Assembly: GCF_037975245.1 (NCBI RefSeq) | Contig: NC_092568.1 | Coordinates: forward strand, 18,125,001 to 18,189,000 | Length of the DNA: 64,000 bases | Direction of reading: 5' to 3' | Origin: Apostichopus japonicus | Taxonomy: Eukaryota > Echinodermata > Holothuroidea > Aspidochirotida > Stichopodidae | Part shown: one piece after another, positions 18,401 to 27,872 of the stretch | Layout of the letters: each line of letters begins with the position of its first letter | How positions within the stretch are numbered: the first letter of the stretch is position 1 | Made by a program: the position numbers and the translations under genes | Notes under the pieces: generated by a model | The model's database searches: none | The model's input: only the letters and a program-made list of their open reading frames with translations | What the model was told of the DNA's origin: nothing

Positions 18401-21337
18401 GTCGAGTGTGTTTTATTTAAATTATGTAAATTTCTATGGTAATGGTATGAAAAATCTTGCGTTGTGATTGTATGAAAATATACAGCTCTCCAACAAATCA
18501 ATTGGCATTGCTACATACCTGGTGGTGTAAATATTTTGACCCTAATCAATAATAAATTATCCCAACAAATCAATCAGTCAAAATATTGATCTTCTTGGGC
18601 CGATCATGTTGCAATTTTTGTTCTCCCTTTTGGTTCTATCGAATCGTATTTATCGCTAAAGTTGAGAGAGCAAAATAACAGCCTCGGGTTTAATATTCTG
18701 TAGTCTCTTTCCCAACTTGTTGCTTCTTTTCTTTCAGGTTTATCATGATCGGTCCTGCGACGGGTGTCTCAGGGGGTCCATCCTCGGGGATCGTTTCAGA
18801 TGTACGGAATGCCAGCGGTATAATCTCTGTCGTAGCTGCAAAATGGAGGGTCTGCATCCCGACCATGCCTTCACCACATTTTCGGGAATTGAGGTATTTG
18901 AGGTGTTCGGAAATCTCTTCAAGTTGCTTGAGCTAAGTTGTTTAGCTGGAAAATAGACATCTCGAGAAAGAGAATGGAGACAATGAAAGAGAAACCCTGA
19001 TACTTAATCTGTGGTATCCCTCGATTGGCATTTGATACTTGCGGCCAGCTGTCATATTCAAGCTTTTGACTCTGACTGTTGGAGGTGGCAGTGATATTTT
19101 CCATGGTCCGTTTGACTCCAAACCGCAAACTATTTATTTCAAATAACTGTGTAATAAGCATTGTTAAAGGTCACTAAATTGTATACTTGAATAGAATGGA
19201 TGCTTCTAGAATGTTATAGCTTGTTTTCTAAGACTTTTACAAAATGTGAGTTATCTGGAAATTTTTGCAATCAATGCTTGTTTCTGTTTATTTCAGAGAA
19301 GACATCAGTACAAGTGTGATGGGTGTAAAGAAAGCCCAATCATTGGAACAAGGTTCAGGTGCTGGACTTGTCTTCAGTTTAATCTCTGCGAAATTTGTAA
19401 AGACAGAAATATTCATTCCGACCATCAGTTTAAAGAATTCAGCGGTGAAGAGGTAATGAGAGTGGTCGTTTTGAAATCTCTTCTCGGAGGGAATGAATCC
19501 CGTAGGTGCATTCCTCTGATTCTAAATGTATGAAGACTGGTACCATTTATTAAAATCTATGGGTTAATGTTAACCATAGTTAAACTATTAATCTTAACTA
19601 TATCATCATAAACCTGCTATGAACAGGAGTGTTAAGGGCCAGGTCATTCCATAGGGACATGTCACAAGGCCCCCCTCTGGAAGTCTTTGTTTAATATAAT
19701 ATTATGAAAATGAGAACATACTTATGCCATATTGCCCAATAACTGGTCCCAGGCCCCACAGTTGCAATTACACTGACCCACCTGCCCCCTCTTCCCCCCC
19801 CCCCTCTTTCCTCTCATCAGACCTGGCTATGAAGGAGTTTTAGGACATGGTCAAGCTATTAATATTTTGTTTAGGTCAGTAAATAAAAACTTCTAAAAGG
19901 CATTCAAACATGTATAGTAACACTAATGGAAAACAAGCAAGGACAACCTTTCTGTGTCTGTAGACCTTTTCTGTGTGATTGTTGCAGACACCAATCAGCT
20001 GCTGTAATTCCCCTAAAGACTGAATGTAATTCAGTATTCTATTCTCATGATGTGACATCTAATATTAACTTAGTAGCTACATACTTCTAAGAATGGTGGG
20101 CAAAAAACCAACAAAACTTTAAATACAATATTAACTGGCACCAAAATTGAAGTTTATAGGTTAGTCGCTTCCAACTTTTCCTTTCTGATAGGATAAATTG
20201 AATAAATAAAAGGTAAGGAGTAGGGGGTGGGGGGTTGGGGAGGGGGAGTATGCATATCAAACTTTATCTTGTTTATCCCTAGTGACATTTGGTAATGTAT
20301 GTAAGTATGTTTGTTTCTCCTAATGTATCATGTTTGTATTATTATGTATTAAATTTTTAATTTTATTTCCCAACTATAATTCAGGCAAGGAACTCTCAAT
20401 ATACCTGCAGTGAGTGCCAAGAGAATCCAATCGTTGGAAGCTATTACAGATGTAAGACTTGCGCAAGTCGTTTATACTTCTGTCAATGTTGCATGCAGAG
20501 GGAAGGCCATAGCGATCATGGAGTTTACCAATTTAATGGGTCAGAGGTAAGGAGCTCTTATGGTGCCATTAACATTTTTGCTTTTGCTTTAACAGTGAGC
20601 GATGGAAATTTATAGTAGAACTGACATCATCGTATTGATGATTAAATAGCCATTGGTTATAATGTCAGGGATGTAGCCGGGGGGGGGGGGTGGGGAGCAG
20701 TGGGAGCAACTGCTTCCCCCTTTCAGTATCGAAAAATTGCTGAAAATTGTTGTTTTTGTTGCATGGTATTTTGTCAGTGCTCTTTTGATCTTGAATACTC
20801 CTCAGCTCCGCTAACTCGATTATAATCGTAGTAACATTCAGGCCTACTGTTTCAGCTACTTAGTTTGGCAGATGCAATTAGCTAAATTTAGCCTATAGCC
20901 TTTTACAAGGCTACAGTTGGCCACTGCGTAATAAAATACATATAGCCTACCTAACCGCACTCGATGGAGTGGCCCGAACCATTTGCACAACGACGTCAAC
21001 AAAGAGCGTTCTCATCCTTTCTATGATGCGTCCTAAGTTGTTGCACGAACAGCATGTTATGAAGCTAAGCTAGCAATCTTACATGATACGCATTTCCTAT
21101 AAATACTTTTTTTTTTCATTTACTCTTCTTTGGTTTTCTCAGCCTCCTCACCTTTTTGTCCGTTGTGACAACTGTGGGGAAAGACCCGTTCGAGGAAAGC
21201 TCTTCAAATGCAAGGACTGCATCGACTACAAGCTCTGTGAATGTTGCTGGGATAGGCAAGTACATCCTGGACATGAATTTGAAGTGATAATTAGACAGAC
21301 AGCAGCAGAAGTGACTACAAACAGTTACAACTTGTAA
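9367..21337 (+). CDS. NACHT NTPase with four C-terminal ZZ zinc fingers (NLR-like receptor)
   Basis: Thirteen exons (9361-9447, 9977-10081, 11419-11536, 12413-12454, 13567-13647, 14222-15741, 16343-16521, 17077-17144, 17888-17940, 18738-18893, 19297-19452, 20385-20546, 21143-21337) join without a phase conflict into about 971 residues ending at TAA. Residues 1-145 are unrecognised and low in structure. Residues ~215-370 are a NACHT domain with Walker A GDPGCGKTT (~225-233), Walker B VLALDGLDEY (~300-309) and sensor-like LLTTR (~338-342). A winged-helix-like tail has RFMKDRFQEWFGAKYL. Residues ~650-750 look like one or two leucine-rich repeats. Residues ~755-960 hold four ZZ fingers. Known NACHT receptors oligomerise on ligand binding with ATP, and ZZ fingers bind protein N-termini, histone tails or SUMO. 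A cytosolic immune or quality-control sensor is inferred. Confidence 0.85.
9977..10081 (+). CDS. NACHT-ZZ exon 2
   Basis: Acceptor TACTCTTCTTTCAG, 35 codons (VKLHRVDENPDSNSIMLSLE and on), GTAAAG donor, phase 0 at both ends. It ends with KNIQIDCQDKNIM, which resembles the beta-prone repeats of amyloid signalling motifs only loosely. Confidence 0.65.
11419..11536 (+). CDS. NACHT-ZZ exon 3
   Basis: Acceptor CCACCCTGCAG, 39 codons plus one base, GTACGT donor, phase 0 in and phase 1 out. It contains TTLQINGDRNRCYQDCNVTV, a polar N/Q/G-rich stretch. Confidence 0.65.
11997..12322. mobile_element. 318-bp MITE with TTAA target duplication
   Basis: The element at 12001-12318 starts AGGGAGTGAAGACTCGC and ends GCGAGTCTTCAATGCCT, inverted repeats that differ at only a few bases. 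TTAA flanks both ends (11997-12000, 12319-12322). TTAA duplication is typical of the piggyBac and Kolobok superfamilies. No transposase is encoded. It lies in intron 3 of the NACHT-ZZ gene. Confidence 0.75.
12413..12454 (+). CDS. NACHT-ZZ exon 4 (42 bp)
   Basis: Acceptor GATTCTTTACTCAG, codons reading VPEIQSPVKRPHPG, donor GTGAGT, phase 1 at both ends. It is short, but both splice sites are strong and the phase fits its neighbours. Confidence 0.6.
12490..13034 (+). pseudogene. Non-LTR retrotransposon reverse transcriptase, 3' remnant
   Basis: Across shifting frames one reads VNRVLGMIKRNFSFLKED, RPHLEYAVQAWNPYF, KVQRRATRMIRSIKSVP, LRRLRGDLIQVFKIVYGF and finally NSVVNEWNGLLEKV with VNGFKNALDKHF before a stop. 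This is the typical C-terminal end of CR1/Jockey-type endonuclease-reverse transcriptases. Several stops and frameshifts show that it is dead. It lies in intron 4 of the NACHT-ZZ gene, in the same sense. Confidence 0.85.
13567..13647 (+). CDS. NACHT-ZZ exon 5
   Basis: Acceptor CTTGCTTTTTAAG, codons SQEDNEFKRSRESFADSPAE and on, donor GTACTT, phase 1 at both ends. It is charged and probably disordered. With exon 4 it could supply a basic KRP/KRSR patch. Confidence 0.6.
14222..15741 (+). CDS. NACHT-ZZ exon 6: whole NACHT module
   Basis: A 1.5-kb exon after TTTTTTTCTACTGCTTTTCAG (phase 1 in). It encodes a pre-NACHT helical part, Walker A at 14467-14493, Walker B DGLDEY at 14704-14721, LLTTR at 14806-14820, a winged-helix-like region with GLIENGVLV, an acidic run of eight Glu, and the FQEWFGAKYL motif. 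It then runs into LRFTCGLNP, as in NLR helical domain 2. The chosen end is the phase-0 donor CAACAG then GTTTTT, which is weak. Read-through would add ten codons and stop at 15771. Confidence 0.88.
15742..16342. other. Intron 6 of NACHT-ZZ, no gene seen
   Basis: A purine-rich stretch with G runs around 16035. Open frames on either strand are short and lack coding character. Confidence 0.5.
16343..16521 (+). CDS. NACHT-ZZ exon 7 (leucine-rich segment)
   Basis: Acceptor ATGCTCCCACAG, 59 codons and two bases, donor GTAAGT, phase 0 in and 2 out. ARKIKLNNWPGKVILPWLKR and CASLQTLK have the spacing of a leucine-rich repeat. Confidence 0.7.
17077..17144 (+). CDS. NACHT-ZZ exon 8
   Basis: Acceptor CATTTCTACAG, one base completes Lys, then IVNDTPFPAEDLWEIFHDKQ, and a GTAATT donor in phase 1. 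It continues the leucine-rich segment of exon 7. Confidence 0.65.
17888..17940 (+). CDS. NACHT-ZZ exon 9
   Basis: Acceptor TTATATTTCCTTTCCAG, then VVLVTYGMTFELAKGKWM and a GTAGGT donor, phase 1 in and 0 out. It links the leucine-rich part to the first ZZ finger. Confidence 0.65.
18738..18893 (+). CDS. NACHT-ZZ exon 10: ZZ finger 1
   Basis: Fifty-two codons, phase 0-0. Cys pairs CDGC, CTEC, CRSC and the final HPDH follow ZZ spacing, with GDRFRC and YNLC between them, close to the ZZ finger of p62 and dystrophin as remembered. All eight zinc ligands are present. Confidence 0.88.
19297..19452 (+). CDS. NACHT-ZZ exon 11: ZZ finger 2
   Basis: Fifty-two codons, phase 0-0, acceptor TTTCTGTTTATTTCAG, donor GTAATG. 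Ligands CDGC, CWTC, CEIC and HSDH with GTRFRC and FNLC between them. Same length and frame as finger 1, consistent with exon duplication. Confidence 0.88.
20385..20546 (+). CDS. NACHT-ZZ exon 12: ZZ finger 3
   Basis: Fifty-four codons, phase 0-0. Ligands CSEC, CKTC, CQCC and HSDH. It has one extra residue between the second and third Cys pairs (ASRLYF), making it the most divergent of the four. Confidence 0.85.
21143..21337 (+). CDS. NACHT-ZZ exon 13: ZZ finger 4 and stop
   Basis: Acceptor TTTGGTTTTCTCAG, 64 codons and TAA. Ligands CDNC, CKDC, CECC and HPGH, followed by a ~24-residue tail ending TTNSYNL. Confidence 0.86.
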   Translation, partial: PPHLFVRCDNCGERPVRGKLFKCKDCIDYKLCECCWDRQVHPGHEFEVIIRQTAAEVTTNSYNL

Positions 21338-22946
21338 AAATCATTTCTTCTGTCAGTATTCCCATGATGACGTTTCATATTTTGAGCATGTTAGTAAACT
21401 AATTCATTCGTTTAACCAAAGACAAGATGGCATTTTAAATGAACAGAAAAGCATTGTCTGTGCTCCTGAATTTTGCTTCTAAGTTTAACTGACTATATAT
21501 ATATATTGGATATTATCTCAAAATTATGAATTATGATGCAAAATGGTGCGAGAGAGTGTAAATCACGTCGATTGTAACTATAATCATAGTGGTGATGTAT
21601 ATGGAAAGCTCAAAATATGTTTGATTGACAGCGTTGACTTGCACAGGATTTCAAAGGTGGGGGGGGGGGTGGTGGCCAGACTCCCCCAACTGAGTTTGTT
21701 AGGGCCATGAACCTTTATGGATGGGCTTTAGGTGGATCACAAATATTTAAATGAGGGGTGTGGTTGTGCCGTATTTGAATGTGGCTGTCTTGTAAGACGT
21801 CAAACGGTGCAATCTGAGGCATAGTCAGACTATAAATTATCATATTCTTAGGTCTAAATGCTAATAATTAATTTCTTTAACATCTTTATCCCATCAGGTG
21901 ATGGAGGTTAGCAGGGTGGGGTGAAGGGGGGGAGGGGCTCTTAACACATGCAACTGAATGAAAGTTTAATGTGGATAAAGCAACTTGCACTTTAAGAATC
22001 ATCACTTACTAAACACTGTCAATCCAGTGTAGTATTAAAAAGATTTGAGGAAAGTAATATAAGTAGTTTGCTTAACAGTTTTATTTTATTTTGAAAGTAA
22101 TATTACTTAGACAAGATGAAATTTTTGCATTTGTTAGAGCAAGTCTGATCCATACTCAAGACAGAGTACATTTAAAGTTACCATAACCTGAAAGTTTACT
22201 TAAGGTTAAATGTACATTAATTACTTATCCCGTTTGAAAAAGGTTTTTTTTTTAAATGAAAGTTAACTGAAAGTAGTCATGAAGTACTTTGTGACACATT
22301 AAATGTTGAGAAAGTATGACCGTTTCTAATATTTCAACTTCAGAATGGAAGGAAGAAAAGTGCAAAATGCCGATTTTGGGGTTTGAAACCCAGGCCAACA
22401 ATAAACTGAAATAAAAAAGTAGTAATCTTATTTCTTCTGAGGAGTGACTCTGTAATATAGCAAATACTTGCAAAAATGATGAGAAAATAAGAATAAAAAA
22501 AGAAACTGCAACAAACATCAAGTATGCTCCGTTATTCTTTATTTACGGTATATAACGGGAAAGAAGTAACATTCGATTGATTTTTTAAAAGAGATTGGTA
22601 CATTTGAATTTCTTCAAACATATTCCTGCTATTGTATATATTGTTCGTATAACATTAATGTAAAATATATCTTGACATATATATATATATATATCAATTT
22701 TACCAAAATAAATGAATATTCTTCAAAGTAGACCACACACCCTCCTTTCTTGGTTATTCATAGTAGTCCTAAATTCACAAGTTATATGTAATTATATGAT
22801 TCAATCCAGAGTAATTTGTTGCCCAGACACTTAACAATGTTTTTCATTAATTATTTGTAGTGGCATATTCAGCCTTTCCCATCATGGGTGGGGATGGGAA
22901 CAGGTGCTTTATTGCATTTTCTAATTTCATATTGTTTCTTTTTTAG
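21338..22946. other. NACHT-ZZ 3' flank with candidate poly(A) signals
   Basis: No convincing coding sequence. AATAAA occurs at 22400-22405, 22409-22414 and 22707-22712, any of which could end the transcript. A G run lies near 21659 and a TA tract at 22678-22694. Confidence 0.4.
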
Positions 22947-23009
22947 TTAACCAACCTGCTCAAACATGTGAGCAAGGGGAATATGATCGACAAATTAAGC
23001 CTTAAGTCA
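22947..23009 (+). CDS. Possible orphan or alternative leucine-rich exon
   Basis: A strong acceptor (TTGTTTCTTTTTTAG) precedes 21 codons, LTNLLKHVSKGNMIDKLSLK and S, before a GTATAC donor, phase 0-0 like the ZZ introns. If not spliced, the frame stays open for about 40 more codons. It could be an alternative 3' exon of the NACHT-ZZ gene or chance. Confidence 0.22.
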
Positions 23010-23119
23010 GTATACGCATCAGAACATGTAGATACTTCTCACATGAAGCATCGAATCAGAGGCATTGGAAGAATTTTCAATCTTGGAGGGGGTGGGGGGG
23101 GGGTGGAGCACATACTTTA

Positions 23120-23350
23120 AAGCCCAGTTGTAGGCATGTGATTTTGATTTGAGGGGACACACCGAAATATCACCTACAAATGCCTCAACAAACTTGACCA
23201 TCTCTACCCAGTACCACAAGTTTCAGCATTTTGAATGTTATTCAATAAAAACGACACTTTTTCATTGCGAAACTTTGGAAAAAACGGCACTTCGAGTACG
23301 AGTTTCTCACAAAGCTGGAGCTTTTGCCACCCGTCCTGGCTCCGCCCCTC
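23120..23350 (+). repeat. Dispersed repeat, copy 1 (partner at 29160-29340)
   Basis: Shares with 29160-29340 the landmarks catgtgattttgatttg, a middle block ending in a Gly/Lys-free AT region, cagcattttgaatgtt and ggcacttt. Divergent, non-coding. Confidence 0.5.
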
Positions 23351-23518
23351 CCCCTGAATGGGATGTATTGCAAGGTGCAAAGTAGTTGACATTTTTATAG
23401 TAATAATTTAGGGAATTGTAGCTAGACAGTTGTCTGGAGACTCACCCTCATAGCAGCGACCTTCCTCATCTCGTAGTAACTGCCTCTGGAGAGCACCTTC
23501 CGACGGATCCAGAGAGTG

Positions 23519-24000
23519 TCAATAGTAGAACAGACCCTTCCTCTTCTCCTCAGTGATTATTATATTTAACGGGAGGGGGCACTGGATGTTAGCTGCAAAC
23601 ACAGTTTTGCTGAAAACAAGATACAAAGTTTCAACAATCTGGCGTGCTACGCGTGCCGGCTTTTCTTGCTTTTTATCAGTTTTCTTAATTGTCTCGGGGC
23701 AGGCCGCCTCCTCCGAGAAATTCTGTACCCCTCCTTACTTTCAACATCTTGACCCAGGTCATTTCTCAGTCTTACTGCTCTTGCAACAGAAATTTGATCG
23801 TGCAGACGACTGCTCAATTGATTAATTTCACTTCAGACGATATTTTGGGTGTTTTTTTTTTCGTGCATTCTACAGTAGAGGTCTGAATGGTCGTATACAT
23901 GTAAACTAATCTTGCCATCCAAGTTGTAATATCGATAATAAAATTCTCACATTTTCTGTCGCGTCCAGCAATGGATTCCTCTCCCATTTGTGAAACTTTG
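23519..24000 (-). CDS. Weak candidate exons of an unrecognised minus-strand gene
   Basis: Three candidate exons: 23951-24000 (acceptor ATTCTCTCCTTTCTAG, donor GTGAGA, one frame reads KVSQMGEESIAGRDRK), ~23739-23830 (LSSRLHDQISVARAVRLRND, donor GTAAGG), and 23519-23592 (NIQCPLPLNIIITEEKRKGL then FYY and TGA). The phase between the last two fits if the TTTGCAG acceptor is used. A minus-strand AATAAA at 22913-22908 could end such a gene. The region is GC-richer than its flanks, so more than one frame is open by chance, and no family is recognised. Confidence 0.25.
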
Positions 24001-25164
24001 CTAGAAAGGAGAGAATAAGATAACGTGTACTTTATATAACAGGTGAACGGGCAGACGTAATAAGTCATTGACATAGTTTACCATATATACAAGGATCGTA
24101 ATTAGAAACGGACACAATTATGAAACAGAGGAGGGGAAATGAAAACAGGAAAACTATCTGTAAGCATCTGGTGGGTTGCGTTTCAAACCCCAAACGACGC
24201 AAACGTATCATGGTGTCCCTTCATCCATCTGTTCTTTCATCAAGGAGACGGTACATCTGAAACACCGCCATACATCAAACGGCAGCCAATCACGTGAGAG
24301 TATTCTAGTAGTTTGTCATGAATATGCATGAGGATAATTTACATTTGACAAACATTACTGTTATTGGTTGAAGGTTTCGTCCGTCTATAGATTAAGCTTC
24401 TCTACATAGGTAACGCAACAATATATATAGATCTAATTTGAAGCAAATGTAACGGAAAATTCTTAGGGATTATTTTAAGAAGTAATTAGCTAGATTCGAA
24501 CCCATTTCTTCGCCAGTAATGAAAGCATACAGTATATACCTTGCATACTGTGTAAACAGGGATCTATGTTATATTAGAAACAACTAATGGAGCTGCAAGA
24601 AGAGAATTTCACTTCGTCGACCTTACAATACCTCAATAATTTCACCTAATTACAATGCGTTGTGGGTGAAGAGGTGGATGTGGGGGGGGGGGGGCTAGGG
24701 GCGACGGAAGGGACGAGCTAGCTGACACACTGGGGGCAGTTTAAGCTATTATTGAAAGGAGCTATATGAAAGGATGTCTACACATAAGAACAACAAGAAC
24801 AATGGAACGAGGGAGGTGGGGATGGGCATGATCACCCAATGACCAGAGACACTTGATAATTGTTGCGTCCTTCATGAAGTACTCATCTTATATCTTGGTA
24901 TGAGCTCGACCAAATGTTGGAGGTTCTTCGTACGAAAATTGGGCAATATGATATAGAAATGATCCTTTTTATAGGATTAAAGTTGATAAACACTGGGAGA
25001 ATTCTATGTCAGTTTCTCTGATTCCAAATGATCTTTGACATCACATCAATGTCACAAGAATAGTTTTGTGGTCATTAAAATATTACTATCGAAGCCATTT
25101 TTTACGTATGCGTGTATACTTACCACGTTAGACGCGTAGCAGATCTCAGGAGTGACCAAAAATA

Positions 25165-25166
<2 letters not shown>

Positions 25167-25243
<77 letters not shown>

Positions 25244-25246
25244 GAT

Positions 25247-25285
<39 letters not shown>

Positions 25286-25288
25286 TAT
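25167..25288. repeat. (TA)n followed by (GATA)n microsatellite
   Basis: About 70 bases of TA, then about 40 bases of tetranucleotide GATA. Non-coding. Confidence 0.95.
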
Positions 25289-25291
25289 ATA

Positions 25292-25426
25292 CTACAATGT
25301 CGAACTATGACTACTAGTAACATCCAAGAAAATGCTAGAATGATATTTTGTACCACGGTTTTCGTTTTCATCATACAATCTAATACATAAAATGTCTTCA
25401 TCTTGTGCGTCGTATATTTCACTTAG
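25292..25426 (-). CDS. Weak candidate terminal exon, minus strand
   Basis: Acceptor ATGTTATTACAG, then [20 protein letters not shown] and on, 44 codons to TAG next to the GATA microsatellite. The D/E-rich composition is protein-like in an AT-rich setting. A second frame is also open here, which weakens the case. Confidence 0.2.
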   Translation of the reverse strand, partial: LSEIYDAQDEDILCIRLYDENENRGTKYHSSIFLDVTSSHSSTL

Positions 25427-25602
25427 CTGTAATAACATAGGATAACGGCCGGATGAGGTTCTGGACGAATATTTCAAATAACATTATTTATGTCATCATG
25501 ATTATAAGATGCCAATATGTGGGACAATAATTTAAGTGACAAAGACATAAGACGGTGGCAAATAAAATATAATGAGGACATCACGCCAAATGTATAAATA
25601 TA

Positions 25603-25635
<33 letters not shown>

Positions 25636-25724
25636 GCAATGGAGGTAAACGACAAAGGCAAATGAATATATATAAATGAAAATCGTAATGAGTTGGAAAA
25701 TCAAGAACAGTGAAAAAACTTTCA

Positions 25725-25796
25725 GCCTCCACCGGGATTCGAACCACGGGCCTCCCGCTCTGTACGCGGACACCCTAACCACTAGGCTATGGACGC
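25725..25796 (-). mobile_element. tRNA-derived SINE head, unit 1
   Basis: A 72-nt tRNA-like fold: acceptor stem GCGTCCA/TGGAGGC (six of seven pairs), D arm with box A TAGCCTAGTGGTTAGGG, a perfect anticodon stem TCCGC/GCGGG with loop GTACAGA, and box B GGTTCGAATCCC. The T stem has two mismatches, so a SINE head fits better than a tRNA gene. Confidence 0.8.
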
Positions 25797-26097
25797 TGAT
25801 TGTATGTCCAGAGGTTCGAAACCGGTAAGGAAGATCGTAATTCCACTGTAGGCGTTTGTCACCTATATCGAACAATACTAGTTCTGTTTTTGGTGACATA
25901 TTTTGCCCTACTCTAGAGATCAAACATGATGCTATCCAACTCGAAAATCATTTGTGATTCCTAAAGCCGGATCTCGAAAGAGATACTTTGAACAGACTTT
26001 ATGTTAATGCAATGGAGGTAAACGACAAAGGCAAATGAATATATATAAATGAAAATCGTAATGAGTTGGAAAATCAAGAACAGTGAAAAAACTTTCA

Positions 26098-26169
26098 GCC
26101 TCCACCGGGATTCGAACCACGGGCCTCCCGCTCTGTACGCGGACACCCTAACCACTAGGCTATGGACGC
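26098..26169 (-). mobile_element. tRNA-derived SINE head, unit 2
   Basis: Same 72-nt tRNA-like sequence as unit 1, exactly 373 bp away and in the same orientation. Confidence 0.8.
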
Positions 26170-26591
26170 TGATTGTATGTCCAGAGGTTCGAAACCGGTA
26201 AGGAAGATCGTAATTCCACTGTAGGCGTTTGTCACCTATATCGAACAATACTAGTTCTGTTTTTGGTGACATATTTTGCCCTACTCTAGAGATCAAACAT
26301 GATGCTATCCAACTCGAAAATCATTTGTGATTCCTAAAGCCGGATCTCGAAAGAGATACTTTGAACAGACTTTATGTTAATGCAATGTGATTCCTAAAGC
26401 CGGATCTCTTTCGAGATCCGGCTTTAGGAATCACAAATGATTTTCGAGTTGGATAGCATCATGTTTGATCTCTAGAGTAGGGCAAAATATGTCACCAAAA
26501 ACAGAACTAGTATTGTTCGATATAGGTGACAAACGCCTACAGTGGAATTACGATCTTCCTTACCGGTTTCGAACCTCTGGACATACAATCA

Positions 26592-26663
26592 GCGTCCATA
26601 GCCTAGTGGTTAGGGTGTCCGCGTACAGAGCGGGAGGCCCGTGGTTCGAATCCCGGTGGAGGC
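26592..26663 (+). mobile_element. tRNA-derived SINE head, unit 3
   Basis: Same tRNA-like sequence on the opposite strand, in the right arm of the palindrome. Confidence 0.8.
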
Positions 26664-26964
26664 TGAAAGTTTTTTCACTGTTCTTGATTTTCCAACTCAT
26701 TACGATTTTCATTTATATATATTCATTTGCCTTTGTCGTTTACCTCCATTGCATTAACATAAAGTCTGTTCAAAGTATCTCTTTCGAGATCCGGCTTTAG
26801 GAATCACAAATGATTTTCGAGTTGGATAGCATCATGTTTGATCTCTAGAGTAGGGCAAAATATGTCACCAAAAACAGAACTAGTATTGTTCGGTATAGGT
26901 GACAAACGCCTACAGTGGAATTACGATCTTCCTTACCGGTTTCGAACCTCTGGACATACAATCA

Positions 26965-27036
26965 GCGTCCATAGCCTAGTGGTTAGGGTGTCCGCGTACA
27001 GAGCGGGAGGCCCGTGGTTCGAATCCCGGTGGAGGC
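26965..27036 (+). mobile_element. tRNA-derived SINE head, unit 4
   Basis: Same sequence, 373 bp right of unit 3. This unit's tail changes into a TA-rich tract instead of the shared 3' end. Confidence 0.8.
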
Positions 27037-27139
27037 TGAAAGTTTTTTCACTGTTCTTGATTTTCCAACTCATTACGATTTTCATTTATATATATATATA
27101 TATGTATATGTATATATGCATATAGATATACAGTATACC

Positions 27140-27475
27140 TCAAATAAACTTTCTCTTCAACAATACTTTCTGTGATGGGAGAGTGTAAATTATGTTCTTG
27201 TCCGAAGAATCATGAAAGTTTAAATCATGCTTGATTAAATACCAGTATACTCTGACATTAATGCTTCTTATCTTCACGAGTGACGCTGTCTTCTGACGGT
27301 GACATGTGAATGTGTTATGAGGGAAAAGGAAGGGGGAAAAAATGATGGGCCTGTTCGATTCATCGATCAATTGATTGATTGATAACAACGGTTGATTTTC
27401 ATGCGAGATCAAGGTTTGTCTCACAATTCCCAACGATATTTCAGTGTCTTTTTCATTCTGTATTATTCGTATCAT
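27140..27475 (-). CDS. Unsupported 111-codon open frame, minus strand
   Basis: An open frame beginning MIRIIQNEKDTEISLGIVRQ and ending KVLLKRKFI. An acceptor/donor pair inside its 3' end (TCTCCCATCACAG and GTATAC) marks an alternative 31-bp exon instead. No family is recognised. Length alone is near what chance allows in this window. Confidence 0.15.
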   Translation of the reverse strand: MIRIIQNEKDTEISLGIVRQTLISHENQPLLSINQLIDESNRPIIFSPFLFPHNTFTCHRQKTASLVKIRSINVRVYWYLIKHDLNFHDSSDKNIIYTLPSQKVLLKRKFI

Positions 27476-27872
27476 ACAGTGTAACGAGCATCATTGGCGC
27501 ATTTCATTTCATATCTTTTCAATTCTTCTTCCTTTTTTGTTGTTGGTGAGAAACACTTGGAAATATACCAACATACTACATATTGATTGTTTGGCGGGAA
27601 TACCTAAATTAGCAATGTGGTAAATACACTGTAATGTCTCGCACATACTTGACGTATGAGTTGCAAAGACATCATAAAGACAAGCTGGTGGAGTCACTAA
27701 TTCTGACGTTGCCTGCAGATACACTTATTAATTTTCACCCGTATGAAGAATTCATACTTTCCATTTGAAACATATACGATCAGGATGAAGTCTCACCTAG
27801 TATTAATCGTCACAAAAATTACAAGATCCTACTTTTCCCGTCACACAATGCTATCCTGATGTAACTTTTTAC

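Larger units (their letters stand above)
25600..27110. repeat. Head-to-head palindrome of four SINE units
   Basis: A 373-bp unit occurs twice on the minus strand (25636-26008, 26009-26381) and twice on the plus strand (about 26412-26784 and 26785-27090). The centre at 26386-26433 reads gtgattcctaaagccggatc into its own reverse complement. The arms look identical apart from one base I noticed (gttcgata versus gttcggta). Both outer ends meet TA-rich DNA. The 95-149-codon open frames in the units are by-products. Confidence 0.9.

Noticed and set aside
25725-27036. Functional tRNA genes
   Set aside because: The fold is good, but the T stem has two mismatches, the acceptor stem has one, and the copies sit inside a repeated 373-bp unit, so they are SINE heads.
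25474-27125. Four similar open frames beginning MISRVGQNMSPKTELVLF
   Set aside because: They are a reading of the SINE units across the tRNA-like head, not a protein gene.
27640-27717. Minus-strand exon reading ATSELVTPPACLYDVFATHTS
   Set aside because: It has good splice signals, but its incoming phase clashes with the donor at 27873, and the frames that fit have stops.
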